Assembly: GCA_947447955.1 (NCBI GenBank)
Contig: CANFLS010000014.1
Span: forward strand, 1 to 60,491
Direction: 5' to 3'
DNA: 60,491 nt
Origin: Flavobacteriales bacterium
GTDB taxonomy: Bacteria > Bacteroidota > Bacteroidia > NS11-12g > UBA955
Positions within the stretch are counted from its first letter, which is position 1. Each line of letters opens with the position of its first letter. The position numbers and the translations under genes are program-made. This document shows, in pieces, positions 26,835-35,884 of the stretch. The notes beneath the pieces are model-generated. The model made no database searches. It was given only the letters and a program-made list of their open reading frames with translations, and was not told the DNA's origin.

Positions 26835-27918
26835 ACTCTTTCGAAACACCTTTGTTTTATTTATCTATATGGTATCCCAATCTGCAGAAGTTTTCTCGCA
26901 ATCAAAACTCCCAACCCATAATCCCAATCTCCCTTTTATTGGGGCTAAGAAAAATATTTGGGCGGGGAACCCGCTTTTAAAAGGCAAATATGTAAATCTA
27001 GAATTTCCGCATACCATTGGTTTTAAAGATGTGATGAAATGGAAAAGAATGAAAAATCCATATGAGGCATTTAAAAAAACCGATACTACCAAAATCAAAG
27101 TATTTGAAGGTGCCGAAAAAGCAATAACCGATACTGGAGATGGAATTTTCTGGTTGGGGCATGCTACCTTTTTCATTCGGTTGGGTGGCAAAACATTTAT
27201 TACAGATCCTGTTTTTGGCAAGGTTTCGGGATTCATGAAGCGTGAATCGGTTTTGCCGATTTCTCCTGAAAAGTTACCTAAAATAGATTATTTGTTGATG
27301 TCTCACGACCACAGAGACCATTGCGACAAAATGAGCCTTAAATTCCTCTCCAAGAAAAATCCCCAGATGAAATATTTTGCGGGATTGGAAATGGATAAGG
27401 TGTTGGGAGGTTTCATGAAGGGCAATGAGGGACAAACGGCAGGTTGGTACCAACAATACACCTTAGAAAACCATGTGTTTAAGTTGTGGTTTTTACCAAC
27501 GAGGCATTGGTGCAAAAGAGGTCTAACAGATGAGAATATCCGTTTGTGGGGATCCTTTATCTTAGAAATTGATGGTTTGGTAATTTATTTTGGGGGAGAC
27601 AGTGGATATGGAAGTCATTACAAGGAAACGGCTGAATTATTTCCTAAGATAGACATTGCAATATTGGGTATTGGCGCATTTGAACCAGAATGGTTCATGG
27701 AATCAAATCATTCATCGCCTACAAAAGCATTTCAATCTTTTCAAGATTTAAATGCGACGTATATGGTGCCTATGCACTACGGAACTTTTGATTTAGCCGA
27801 TGAGCCAGTTTGTTTACCTGGCCAATTATTAAATGATATAGCTATTAAGCAAAAGAAAACCCAACAGGTTTTAATTCCGCTGTTGGGTCAAAATATTCTT
27901 GAAATGATAAAGAAATAA
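26827..27918 (+). CDS. Exported metallo-beta-lactamase-fold hydrolase (NAPE-PLD/UlaG-like)
   Basis: 363 residues starting with a signal-peptide-like segment ending around SQS, followed by an MBL fold. The zinc motif SHDHRDHCD covers residues 159-167, WLGHATFFIRLGGKTFITDP is the usual strand before it, and later LPTRHW, GGDSGYG and PMHYGTF provide the remaining ligands. The pattern is closest to N-acylphosphatidylethanolamine-hydrolysing phospholipase D-like proteins; substrate unknown. Its start overlaps mfd by 8 bp, suggesting co-transcription. Convergent with the DUF5723 gene, 5 bp apart. Confidence 0.87.
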   Translation: MHKLFRNTFVLFIYMVSQSAEVFSQSKLPTHNPNLPFIGAKKNIWAGNPLLKGKYVNLEFPHTIGFKDVMKWKRMKNPYEAFKKTDTTKIKVFEGAEKAITDTGDGIFWLGHATFFIRLGGKTFITDPVFGKVSGFMKRESVLPISPEKLPKIDYLLMSHDHRDHCDKMSLKFLSKKNPQMKYFAGLEMDKVLGGFMKGNEGQTAGWYQQYTLENHVFKLWFLPTRHWCKRGLTDENIRLWGSFILEIDGLVIYFGGDSGYGSHYKETAELFPKIDIAILGIGAFEPEWFMESNHSSPTKAFQSFQDLNATYMVPMHYGTFDLADEPVCLPGQLLNDIAIKQKKTQQVLIPLLGQNILEMIKK

Positions 27919-27923
27919 GAAAT

Positions 27924-29741
27924 TTATTTTTTCATTATTTCAGTCATTTCATTTACATAGAACTGATAGCTCTTTGAACGTACAATAGGTGTTTCGGTTT
28001 TATTTGTTTTAGGTATCTCTACAACAGGAACTGCCTCAACTTTTGGCGCAACTTCAGTAGTTTTTACTGGTTCAACAGTTGCAACTTCTTTTTGCTCCGT
28101 TTTTGTTACAACCGGAGTAGTTTCCTTAACTGGTTCTGAAGTTTTCACTTCCGCTTTTGTTTCTGTTATGGGAGTTTGAATAGCTTCTTTTGGAGTTGGT
28201 TTTGACTCTGGCTGCTCAGTTGTTTTAGGTACTTCTTCTAACTGAGGCGTACCTTGAGTCATTTCTTCTTCGTTGTTCATTGATTCACCCAAGAAACCAT
28301 ATGGGCAACCGTTGTTGCTCATTACACCAAAAACCTTACGACAGCTATCTCTCTTGTCTGGAACACCATCGTTGTCTCTGTCTTTCTGAGTTCCAATGTA
28401 AATGTTTAGTCCCATTGTACCAGAAATGTTGTTGGTGTGTGCATATTCAGTGGCACCCCAAGCATCATTGATATTAAAGTAAGGCTGAATAACTCCCAAA
28501 TTTAAACTCATACCAACAGATACTCTATTTTGTGAATTTTGAAAATCATACTTGCAATATGAAGCCCTGATATCAACAATCTCACCTATTTCTTGGTGAA
28601 CAGCAGCAGACACAAATGCTTTGTCGCCGGTGTATCCAAAACCATATCCCCCTACCAATTGAATATTGGTTCTTTTGAATGGGAAAAACTCAAATCCTAA
28701 AGTATATCTTGGTTTTAAATAAGTTGTATAGCTTGAAAGGTAAGTAGAAGATCCTTGGAATTTCAAATTCAGAGTGTCTCTAATTTGTTTTACTATGTCT
28801 TTGCTTAAATTGTTTGTTTGGCCCGTGTCTAACCCAGTGAATATCCATTGTCCTTTGAATAATTTGTGTTCTGTTGGTAGAACATCCCACACAATTTTAC
28901 CTAAATTTTGAATGCTCCCTGAAACCCTGAATTTCTCATTGATTCTATAAACAAAACCAGTTCCAAAAGAAAATCCTTGGTTTGAAGAAATTCCCATTTT
29001 GCCCATTTGGTTAGAAATAGTTTTATTTATATTTACACGGTATGCACTATCTCCAATTTGGGTTAAATCAATACCCAGCATTGAGGCTCTCGCATTTGCT
29101 TCTGCCGTTGCTTTAATTTGGTAAATTGAATTTACTCCGGTATCGGTTTGTAAACCTAGGTAGGCTTTGTCAACTTGCATGTTTGCAAGTCCATTGATTA
29201 AGCCCAAATTTACGCCAACCGACAATTCATTGGTGATTTGACGGCCATAGGTAATTTCATTTTTTACGTAAGATGAAAAGTTGGTATTTGAAAAATCAAT
29301 TTTGGCTTCTTTTCCTATAAATGCACTGTTTCCAAAAGTGGCTAAACCGAATAAATCTTTCGGGGCGTTAATTTGTCCCTCAAAAACAAGAGAAGTAGTA
29401 TAAGTAAAATATGCTTTTTTACTGCGTATTCCAAAGTGGAACAAATTGGTATTAGAAAGCAAATCTATGCCCATTTGCTTTTCACTTGAATTCATTAAAT
29501 TTCTAGCCGTTTGAGAATCACTTTCAAATTTGTTATAAATTGAATTTAAATTAAATCCAGTTAAATTTAAACTATTGAAGGAATTGAATCCTATTGTAAA
29601 TTTATGCTGTGGCAAAAATCCAGGATTTACAATAGCAGATTGACTTAAATGCCAGTTGTTGAAATCAAAGTTCATTTGTGCTTTTGCAAAATTCAACTGA
29701 ATGATGCAAATTGCTGCGATTAAAAGATTTTTCATTTTCAT
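27924..29741 (-). CDS. DUF5723 family outer-membrane protein with thrombospondin-3-like repeat
   Basis: 605 residues with a signal peptide (ends QLNFAKAQ). Residues ~20-450 look like an outer-membrane beta-barrel of the DUF5723 type (MNFDFNNWHLSQSAIVNPGFLPQHKFTIG). This is followed by a calcium-binding-type repeat (DRDNDGVPDKRDSC, residues ~455-470) and a ~100-residue low-complexity tail rich in Pro, Thr, Glu and Val. No OmpA peptidoglycan-binding domain follows, although that would be common after such a repeat. It lies 19 bp downstream of the large lipoprotein gene and is probably one transcript with it. Confidence 0.8.
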   Translation of the reverse strand: MKMKNLLIAAICIIQLNFAKAQMNFDFNNWHLSQSAIVNPGFLPQHKFTIGFNSFNSLNLTGFNLNSIYNKFESDSQTARNLMNSSEKQMGIDLLSNTNLFHFGIRSKKAYFTYTTSLVFEGQINAPKDLFGLATFGNSAFIGKEAKIDFSNTNFSSYVKNEITYGRQITNELSVGVNLGLINGLANMQVDKAYLGLQTDTGVNSIYQIKATAEANARASMLGIDLTQIGDSAYRVNINKTISNQMGKMGISSNQGFSFGTGFVYRINEKFRVSGSIQNLGKIVWDVLPTEHKLFKGQWIFTGLDTGQTNNLSKDIVKQIRDTLNLKFQGSSTYLSSYTTYLKPRYTLGFEFFPFKRTNIQLVGGYGFGYTGDKAFVSAAVHQEIGEIVDIRASYCKYDFQNSQNRVSVGMSLNLGVIQPYFNINDAWGATEYAHTNNISGTMGLNIYIGTQKDRDNDGVPDKRDSCRKVFGVMSNNGCPYGFLGESMNNEEEMTQGTPQLEEVPKTTEQPESKPTPKEAIQTPITETKAEVKTSEPVKETTPVVTKTEQKEVATVEPVKTTEVAPKVEAVPVVEIPKTNKTETPIVRSKSYQFYVNEMTEIMKK

Positions 29742-29760
29742 TTTATATATCTCCTAATCA

Positions 29761-31833
29761 TTAAATTTTTAATTTTCCTCTAAATGCAATTGAAACATCT
29801 AGTTTACTGTCGGTGTAAATACTCACAGGAACCGTTCCAGCGTTATATGTATTGAAGTTTGCCCTGATCAAGATGTATTTGCATTTTTGAGCATCTAGCT
29901 TTTTCAACATGTCGTTTTGCATTAAGAATGAAGTCATGTTTTCAGAAGTTGTAACTACATGTCCATTTGCATCAGGAATTCCTGATTTCAATAAAGTTAC
30001 ATTCATGAGGGAATCAATTTTTGCATATTTATCATCTGTAAATATCAAATCTAAAGATCCATCAAGTGGAAACCCGTTGATTGTTTTAATTTTCAACTCT
30101 AAGAAATCAAAGTTTGTTTTGCCTTGAAGCGAAGTTCCATTTTCAACCGTGTCTGTATATGAAAAGTCTTTGGCAGTAAATGTCATTGGAATATCTGCAT
30201 CAAAACCAACTACAATTGTGCTTGTATTTACAATATGGTCGGTATAGCTTACAAAACCTTTGGGATTCATGATTGCTTTACCAACAATGGTAAATGTTTG
30301 TGCTGGCATACCTAAACAATTTACAATATTTGAATTCGTTTTATTGATAGCGAAAGTTTGAGATTTAATTTGACCTTTTTGCGCAATGGTAGGGAATGGG
30401 AATTGCATTGAATCTACATTCATAGGCAAGGTGTTGTTCTTATCGTCTTTAGAGGTGATGTCTAATTTCACCAAAATTGGAACGCCAAATGAATTGTCAA
30501 CGTAAATATCCATAATTGGATTTTCCATACGAATGCCTTTTCCTAATTTAGCCAATTGACTAACATCTAGATCATTGATGTTGATGTCAAAGGTTTTTGT
30601 ACCTAAATAACCATCCAAATAATCAAATTTTGCGGTAGAAGGATCCAAAGTGATTTTGATATTGTCTGAAGAATCAAAATTCACCATACCTGCAGAAGCT
30701 TTAATGGTTACCGAAACATTGGTTCGTAAGATGTTATAATCTTTCGGTGTAGATGCTCCCAAGAACAAATTGGTGTTTGTGAAATCGATATTTGAATTTG
30801 TAGTTGACTTAGAAATGGCATTGATTGCCATAGGACTTATAGGATTACCCAATTTACTTGCGTCCGGGAAATCAACATCAATGGCAACATCGGTGCAGAA
30901 TTTTGATTCCGTTGTAACCGGAATATTTGCGTTCCCGAAAAGGATATTTCTTAATCTCGCATCAGAAGATGGATCAGATAAATCTAGAACCAAATTTTGT
31001 GGTTTGATTGATTGAGAATTAATAATTGCTCTACCACCAATGCATTTTAGGTTGTTCCCAATTACAGATAAATTCACATTGCTTAATGTATCAATAATTA
31101 CATTTGATGGGCTTTGGTCAACTTTTGTTACCGGAAGTATAAAACTCAAATCGTTTGATAAATTAACACCTGCAAGGTTAATGCTGTCTCTTCCTGAAGC
31201 ATTAGCAGGAATATTCAATATTTTTGCAGTTCCCAATGTATGTGGAGTTGGTAAATTATCGATGATTGTTATTTGAATTTCAGCAATATTGGTTGGTAAA
31301 TTGTTTTTAATATCGAATACCAAATACCCTTTAGAAATTTTCAATAATTCAAAACTTGTACTTTTCGCAATGGTTGTTGGTTTGGTACTCGTTGTATTGA
31401 ACGAAGGAAAAACATCTGAAGTACCTTGTTTTAATCGGAAAACTTTCTTTGCAGTTGTATCAGTACTACCGAAAAAATCCATCAATGTAACTACTGATTT
31501 TTCATTGATTCCTGGGAGGGATATTTCTCCCATACTCATATTTACAGAACTTTTACCTAAAGAAATATCTTTCAGAATAGAATCAGCAGATAATTTGAAA
31601 ACTGAATCTTGTTTGAATTTCAAATGAATTAGTCCATCTGGATCATATTTAATGATATCGTCTTGTTTTAAGATTTTACCAGCGGTAATTGATGCATTTG
31701 CAAGTGGGCTTAATACCTCAGGATTAGCGCCGTTTTTAAATTTGTTAAAATCTAAGTCATTCTTTTTACATTGGGTGGTTAACAAGGATAAACCAATGAT
31801 AAGAATGTAATTTATTTTATTGAATGATTTCAT
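29761..31833 (-). CDS. Large outer-membrane-associated lipoprotein, unknown function
   Basis: 690 residues with a lipoprotein signal peptide and lipobox TTQC (Cys near residue 22), then a long beta-rich, repetitive sequence (blocks such as NLPTNIAEIQITIIDNLPTP) with few Cys. I recognise no catalytic motif. Similar large lipoproteins often sit next to DUF5723-type barrels in Bacteroidota; here the two genes are 19 bp apart and likely work together at the outer membrane. The function is not known. Confidence 0.75.
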   Translation of the reverse strand: MKSFNKINYILIIGLSLLTTQCKKNDLDFNKFKNGANPEVLSPLANASITAGKILKQDDIIKYDPDGLIHLKFKQDSVFKLSADSILKDISLGKSSVNMSMGEISLPGINEKSVVTLMDFFGSTDTTAKKVFRLKQGTSDVFPSFNTTSTKPTTIAKSTSFELLKISKGYLVFDIKNNLPTNIAEIQITIIDNLPTPHTLGTAKILNIPANASGRDSINLAGVNLSNDLSFILPVTKVDQSPSNVIIDTLSNVNLSVIGNNLKCIGGRAIINSQSIKPQNLVLDLSDPSSDARLRNILFGNANIPVTTESKFCTDVAIDVDFPDASKLGNPISPMAINAISKSTTNSNIDFTNTNLFLGASTPKDYNILRTNVSVTIKASAGMVNFDSSDNIKITLDPSTAKFDYLDGYLGTKTFDININDLDVSQLAKLGKGIRMENPIMDIYVDNSFGVPILVKLDITSKDDKNNTLPMNVDSMQFPFPTIAQKGQIKSQTFAINKTNSNIVNCLGMPAQTFTIVGKAIMNPKGFVSYTDHIVNTSTIVVGFDADIPMTFTAKDFSYTDTVENGTSLQGKTNFDFLELKIKTINGFPLDGSLDLIFTDDKYAKIDSLMNVTLLKSGIPDANGHVVTTSENMTSFLMQNDMLKKLDAQKCKYILIRANFNTYNAGTVPVSIYTDSKLDVSIAFRGKLKI

Positions 31834-31886
31834 GCTCTTTGTTTTGAGTTGATTGATAATCTGTGAATAATAGACAAAAGTCTATA

Positions 31887-31894
31887 CAAAAATA
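31887..31894 (-). promoter_or_regulatory. TAnnTTTG -7 element before lipoprotein-DUF5723 pair
   Basis: TATTTTTG on the minus strand, 53 nt upstream of the lipoprotein ATG. A small hairpin (ATAGAC-AAAA-GTCTAT, 31869-31884) lies just downstream in the leader. Confidence 0.35.
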
Positions 31895-31954
31895 GTTTGA
31901 ATTTATTAATTTTCAGTTGGTTTTTTCAATAACAAATGAATATTTTTTTTAGCG

Positions 31955-32791
31955 TTAGTGTTGTTTTAATGAAATTGAATCTTCAGCAATAACAATGAGT
32001 CCTTTTTTATAAAGTGTTCCAATTGCCATTTTAAATGTTTTTTTACTCATTTGTAATTCATCTTTGATTTCATCAGGATCACTTTTGTCTGATAAATGCA
32101 AATAGCCTTTGTTTTTATCAAGCTTGTTTAGAATTCGCTCAGAACTAGAATCCATCTTGCCTCTACCAATACGTTCTAAACTTAAATCAATGAGTAAATC
32201 TGTTCTAATATGTTTTACATAGCAGGTGAAAATGTCGCCTACAAAAACGGGTTTGTATGTTTCGTTGGCATAAATAATACCGCGGTATTTTCCTTCAACA
32301 ATGACCTGCATTCCGCGCTCTGTTTCTTCGAAGGCCATAACCTCCACTTTTTGATTTAATTGTAAATCAACGCTTTCAACATGTAATGATTTTTTGATTT
32401 TTGTAGTACCTACAAGTCTGTCAGTAACAAAATCGCGATAAACAAAAATAACATACCATTGTCCAACCATCATGTGGCCATTTTGTTCTCTAAATGGAAC
32501 CAAAAGGTCTTTTTCAAGTCCCCAATCCATAAAAGCACCAACAGAATTCACAGCATTTACTTGTAAATAAGCATATTGGTAAACTTCAACCTTAGGGATC
32601 AATGTTGTTGCCACTATGCGGTCTTCAGAATCTTTGTAAATAAAAACTTCTATTTGGTCATTTATTTCATATTCTTGAGGGACATATTTATTTGGCAATA
32701 AAACTTCGTTTCCTTCATTATCGCCTAAGAATAAACCAAAGTCGGTTAATCTGTCGATATTTAAAAATTGGGTAATTCCGATGGTAATCAT
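31955..32791 (-). CDS. CvfB-like S1 RNA-binding protein
   Basis: 278 residues with tandem S1-like domains (NRYVPQEYEINDQIEVFIY-type beginning near residue 40; AYLQVNAVNSVGAFMDWGLEKDLLVPFREQ around 75-105 is a typical S1 strand pattern) and a C-terminal winged-helix segment (DEIKDELQMSKKTFKMAIGTLYKKGLI). This matches the CvfB/YitL family, RNA-binding proteins that affect virulence-gene expression in Staphylococcus. Divergent from the Crp/Fnr gene. Confidence 0.85.
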   Translation of the reverse strand: MITIGITQFLNIDRLTDFGLFLGDNEGNEVLLPNKYVPQEYEINDQIEVFIYKDSEDRIVATTLIPKVEVYQYAYLQVNAVNSVGAFMDWGLEKDLLVPFREQNGHMMVGQWYVIFVYRDFVTDRLVGTTKIKKSLHVESVDLQLNQKVEVMAFEETERGMQVIVEGKYRGIIYANETYKPVFVGDIFTCYVKHIRTDLLIDLSLERIGRGKMDSSSERILNKLDKNKGYLHLSDKSDPDEIKDELQMSKKTFKMAIGTLYKKGLIVIAEDSISLKQH

Positions 32792-32908
32792 GTGAACTGC
32801 AAAATTCGGTATTATTTATTGAATTCCGTCATTAAGTTTCGATTCAATAGAAATTCACTTGTTTTTAAAATAAATCATAACATATTTTCACGAACTTTGA
32901 AAGTGCAA

Positions 32909-33553
32909 ATGGAAAAGTCCTTAGAACATTTAAAACGAATATTTCATGATTTTGAACCGAATTTGATTCAAGATATTTTGGATACCGCCATTGTGAAACA
33001 AGTTGAAGCGGGTGAAATTGTAATGCGTACTGGTCAACATCTCGCATCTGCTATGTTATTATTAAGTGGAACTTTGAAAATTTTCAGAGAAGGAGATGAC
33101 GGTGGAGAATTTTTCCTTTACTATATTCAACCCGGTGAAGCATGCGCAATGTCTCTCACTTGTTTAAACCATCAAGAAAAAAGCCAAGTTGCGGCCAATG
33201 CAGTGGAGCAAACAACCATTCTTTTTATTCCTATGGCAAAAGTGAATGAATGGATTCGCAATTATAGAACGTGGTCAGATTTTGTAATCAATACATACCG
33301 TAAACGATTTGAAGATGCCTTATTGGTATTAGATAATGTAGCATTTCGAGGGATGGACGAACGCCTGGAATTCTACCTAAAAAAACAAGTTGAAAATTGT
33401 GGGTGCAATGATTTACAAATTAACCATCAAACCATCGCCAACGATTTGAATTCTTCAAGGGAAGTGATTTCTAGACTTTTGAAAAAAATGGAACAACGTG
33501 GAATTTTAATCCTCCATAGAAACCATATAGAATTTTTAGGACGAGATTTTTAA
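32909..33553 (+). CDS. Crp/Fnr family transcriptional regulator
   Basis: I chose the ATG at 32909 (MEKSLEHLKRIF), giving about 214 residues; the longer open frame runs back into the divergent cvfB promoter. N-terminal cyclic-nucleotide-binding-type beta barrel (AGEIVMRTGQHLASAMLLLSG, GEFFLYYIQPGEACAMSL) and C-terminal winged helix (QTIANDLNSSREVISRLLKKMEQRG). No Cys cluster for an Fnr-type iron-sulfur centre at the N-terminus. Ligand unknown. Its TAA stop interlocks with that of the convergent gene in a shared TTAA. Confidence 0.92.
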   Translation: MEKSLEHLKRIFHDFEPNLIQDILDTAIVKQVEAGEIVMRTGQHLASAMLLLSGTLKIFREGDDGGEFFLYYIQPGEACAMSLTCLNHQEKSQVAANAVEQTTILFIPMAKVNEWIRNYRTWSDFVINTYRKRFEDALLVLDNVAFRGMDERLEFYLKKQVENCGCNDLQINHQTIANDLNSSREVISRLLKKMEQRGILILHRNHIEFLGRDF

Positions 33554-35853
33554 CGCAATACCATTACATCACCTTTGTAAACCTGCAATTGTCCCTCAGG
33601 ACTCAAGAAAGTAGCATGGTAAACGTAATTTCCAATTGGAACAAGTTCATTGTCGTAATATCCATCCCAATGATCAGCGGGATCAGTAGAGGTGAATAAA
33701 ATTTGACCCCATCTGTTGTATATCATCAAATTGTATTTTGTAATGATATTGGTTGTATTCAATCCAAATTTGTCATTCACATCTTTTGTTGTACCAGGAG
33801 TAAAGGCGGTGGGGAACCAATATAACGGAGACGATTTTACGTAAATATCTTTTGAGAATGTATCGGCACAACCGTGAATGGTTGATGAAATTAAAGTAAC
33901 TTTATATTTTCCGTAATTGTCGTAAGAGTGGGTGGTGAATTTGTTATTGTCGAAATACCCATCACCAAATTCCCAAGTCCAATTGTCATCGTTAATAGAT
34001 AAATTGTTATAATTTACAGGATCTGCGGCATGCAATTCTGTTGGAGAGTAGTCGAAATTTGCAACTGCTCTAGGATAAATGGTAATCGGTTTGATTGCAG
34101 TGTCCGAACAGCCAAAGCTATTAAAAACAGCCATAGAAACATTAAAGGTACCATAGTCTGGGAAAGCAACTATATCGTTTTGATTGTATGACATTCTGCC
34201 ATTACCAAAGTTCCATAAATATTTCACAATGGTTCCTCCGCCTGGGGTCGAGCCATTTGAAAAGCTAATTGGAGAACCTTGACAATTGTCGGTAAAGCTC
34301 ATAGATGCGTTTGGCATTGGCGCAATGAAAAGTGGTCTTCTCATGGTGTCTTTGCAACCATTGCTGTTATAAACTACCAAGAACACATCAGGAACACCAA
34401 CGGCTCCATAATAATGGCTTACTTTTTTGCCAGTTTCTGTTGGTGAATTGTCACCGTATGACCAAGTTTCAGATTTCAATAATCCGCTTCCTGGCCAGCT
34501 GAATGATTCAAATTTGATAAAACTATTTTCGCATGTATCAGCAACCGTAAAAACAGCTCTAGGTGCAGCCAATATTTGTATGCGCTTAATTGCCGTATCA
34601 GGACATCCACTTTGAGAACGAATTACAAGTCGCACATTAAATAATCCACCTGGAGTATAAGTTGTAAACGGATTTTGCAATCCACTCAATTTTCCATTGC
34701 CGAAATTCCACTGCCATTGAACTATTTTATCGGTGGTAACTCCTGAATTATCTGTAAAAAGAATGCTGTCATATTCACAATTCCCTTTTACAGAAAACGC
34801 TGCTTTGGGATAAGGCGTTGTATCGCTTAAAGTCCAAATTCCGGAAAACCCAATACCTGTATGATGCGTTACTTCATTTAATGGGGTTGAAACTGTTCCA
34901 TTTACAGGGTATAGCCATTTGTTTACCCCTGTGTTGTATTTAATTGCGCCCAAATTGGCTTCAGTAATGGTATTGTTGGCAGTAATTAAATCTGCATCGG
35001 TATACCCAAATTTAATTGTTGCATCAGGTTGTTTGGCATATCCATTGTCTTCAATCATCCAAAAGCGATCTACCATTCTTCCGCTGTTTTCGCCGTCACA
35101 TTCGTTATCGGTATTTTGAACACCAGTTGGCATTGGTCTGTTATTTGGAACTGCCACATCCGATGTATGGTAGGTAGAAATTGCCACGTAACCAGAATCT
35201 TTGATTTGTACCCCAATAGAGCTGCATGTAAGTGTGAAATTCAATCTTGTACCGACTGCATTTACCAAAGGATAAATAAATATTGGACCAGTGCTTCCGT
35301 CTCTAATGTTCCACTGCAAACGACTGTAACCAAAACCTGGAGAGGTTTCTGTAAGAATTCCTCCAGATGTATAAGTGATTGCATTTGGATTTCGGTTATT
35401 GATAATAAGGCTATATGTATTTACATTTAAAATATTTGAATTTAAACGCAATAAACCCGTTCCACCACCGTTAAATCCGCCTCCAACCAACATATTTTGT
35501 TTCAAGGTCACACCTCCAGTTCCTTGAAAAGCAACATCTGGAAAATGGGTGATTTTTGATCCTCCCACAGAAATGTTATTTCCATAAAATTCAACTTTTC
35601 CTAAATTACTAGTAAAAACAACAGTATTACCTTTGTTCGACCAATTTCCGTTTATTCTTAAACGGCTATTTGTCATCATAGAAATATAGGCATCCGAAGT
35701 AGCGGCATAGTTTCCGGTAGTACCATCAACAATGACGAATGCTCCGTCTGTCATTACAATACTTCCACCGGCATGTATAAGTCCTTGTCCCCAAACACAG
35801 TTTGAAAAAACAAGGGCCAATAGGGCAGGGAATATGTTTCTTAGCATTTTCAT
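33550..35853 (-). CDS. PKD-repeat surface protein with gliding-motility/T9SS type B C-terminus
   Basis: 767 residues, signal peptide at the N-terminus, then an N-terminal beta-helix-like part, about four PKD-like domains (repeated WNFGNG, YGDNS and WEFGDG motifs with TYTPGG or HSYDNYG strands between residues ~345 and 670), and a C-terminal ~90-residue domain (WFPTAFTPG, NDKFGL, YNLMIYNRWGQILF, DGYYDNELVPIGNYVY) that matches the gliding motility-associated C-terminal (type B T9SS) domain. Predicted to be secreted and held at the cell surface. Downstream of the tail-fiber-like gene (31-bp gap). Confidence 0.9.
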   Translation of the reverse strand: MKMLRNIFPALLALVFSNCVWGQGLIHAGGSIVMTDGAFVIVDGTTGNYAATSDAYISMMTNSRLRINGNWSNKGNTVVFTSNLGKVEFYGNNISVGGSKITHFPDVAFQGTGGVTLKQNMLVGGGFNGGGTGLLRLNSNILNVNTYSLIINNRNPNAITYTSGGILTETSPGFGYSRLQWNIRDGSTGPIFIYPLVNAVGTRLNFTLTCSSIGVQIKDSGYVAISTYHTSDVAVPNNRPMPTGVQNTDNECDGENSGRMVDRFWMIEDNGYAKQPDATIKFGYTDADLITANNTITEANLGAIKYNTGVNKWLYPVNGTVSTPLNEVTHHTGIGFSGIWTLSDTTPYPKAAFSVKGNCEYDSILFTDNSGVTTDKIVQWQWNFGNGKLSGLQNPFTTYTPGGLFNVRLVIRSQSGCPDTAIKRIQILAAPRAVFTVADTCENSFIKFESFSWPGSGLLKSETWSYGDNSPTETGKKVSHYYGAVGVPDVFLVVYNSNGCKDTMRRPLFIAPMPNASMSFTDNCQGSPISFSNGSTPGGGTIVKYLWNFGNGRMSYNQNDIVAFPDYGTFNVSMAVFNSFGCSDTAIKPITIYPRAVANFDYSPTELHAADPVNYNNLSINDDNWTWEFGDGYFDNNKFTTHSYDNYGKYKVTLISSTIHGCADTFSKDIYVKSSPLYWFPTAFTPGTTKDVNDKFGLNTTNIITKYNLMIYNRWGQILFTSTDPADHWDGYYDNELVPIGNYVYHATFLSPEGQLQVYKGDVMVLR

Positions 35854-35884
35854 GAATCCTTAAACTATAACTTAAATCACTAAA

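Noticed and set aside
31869..31884. Small hairpin upstream of the large lipoprotein gene as a riboswitch
   Set aside because: Six-bp stem with AAAA loop only; too simple for any known riboswitch.
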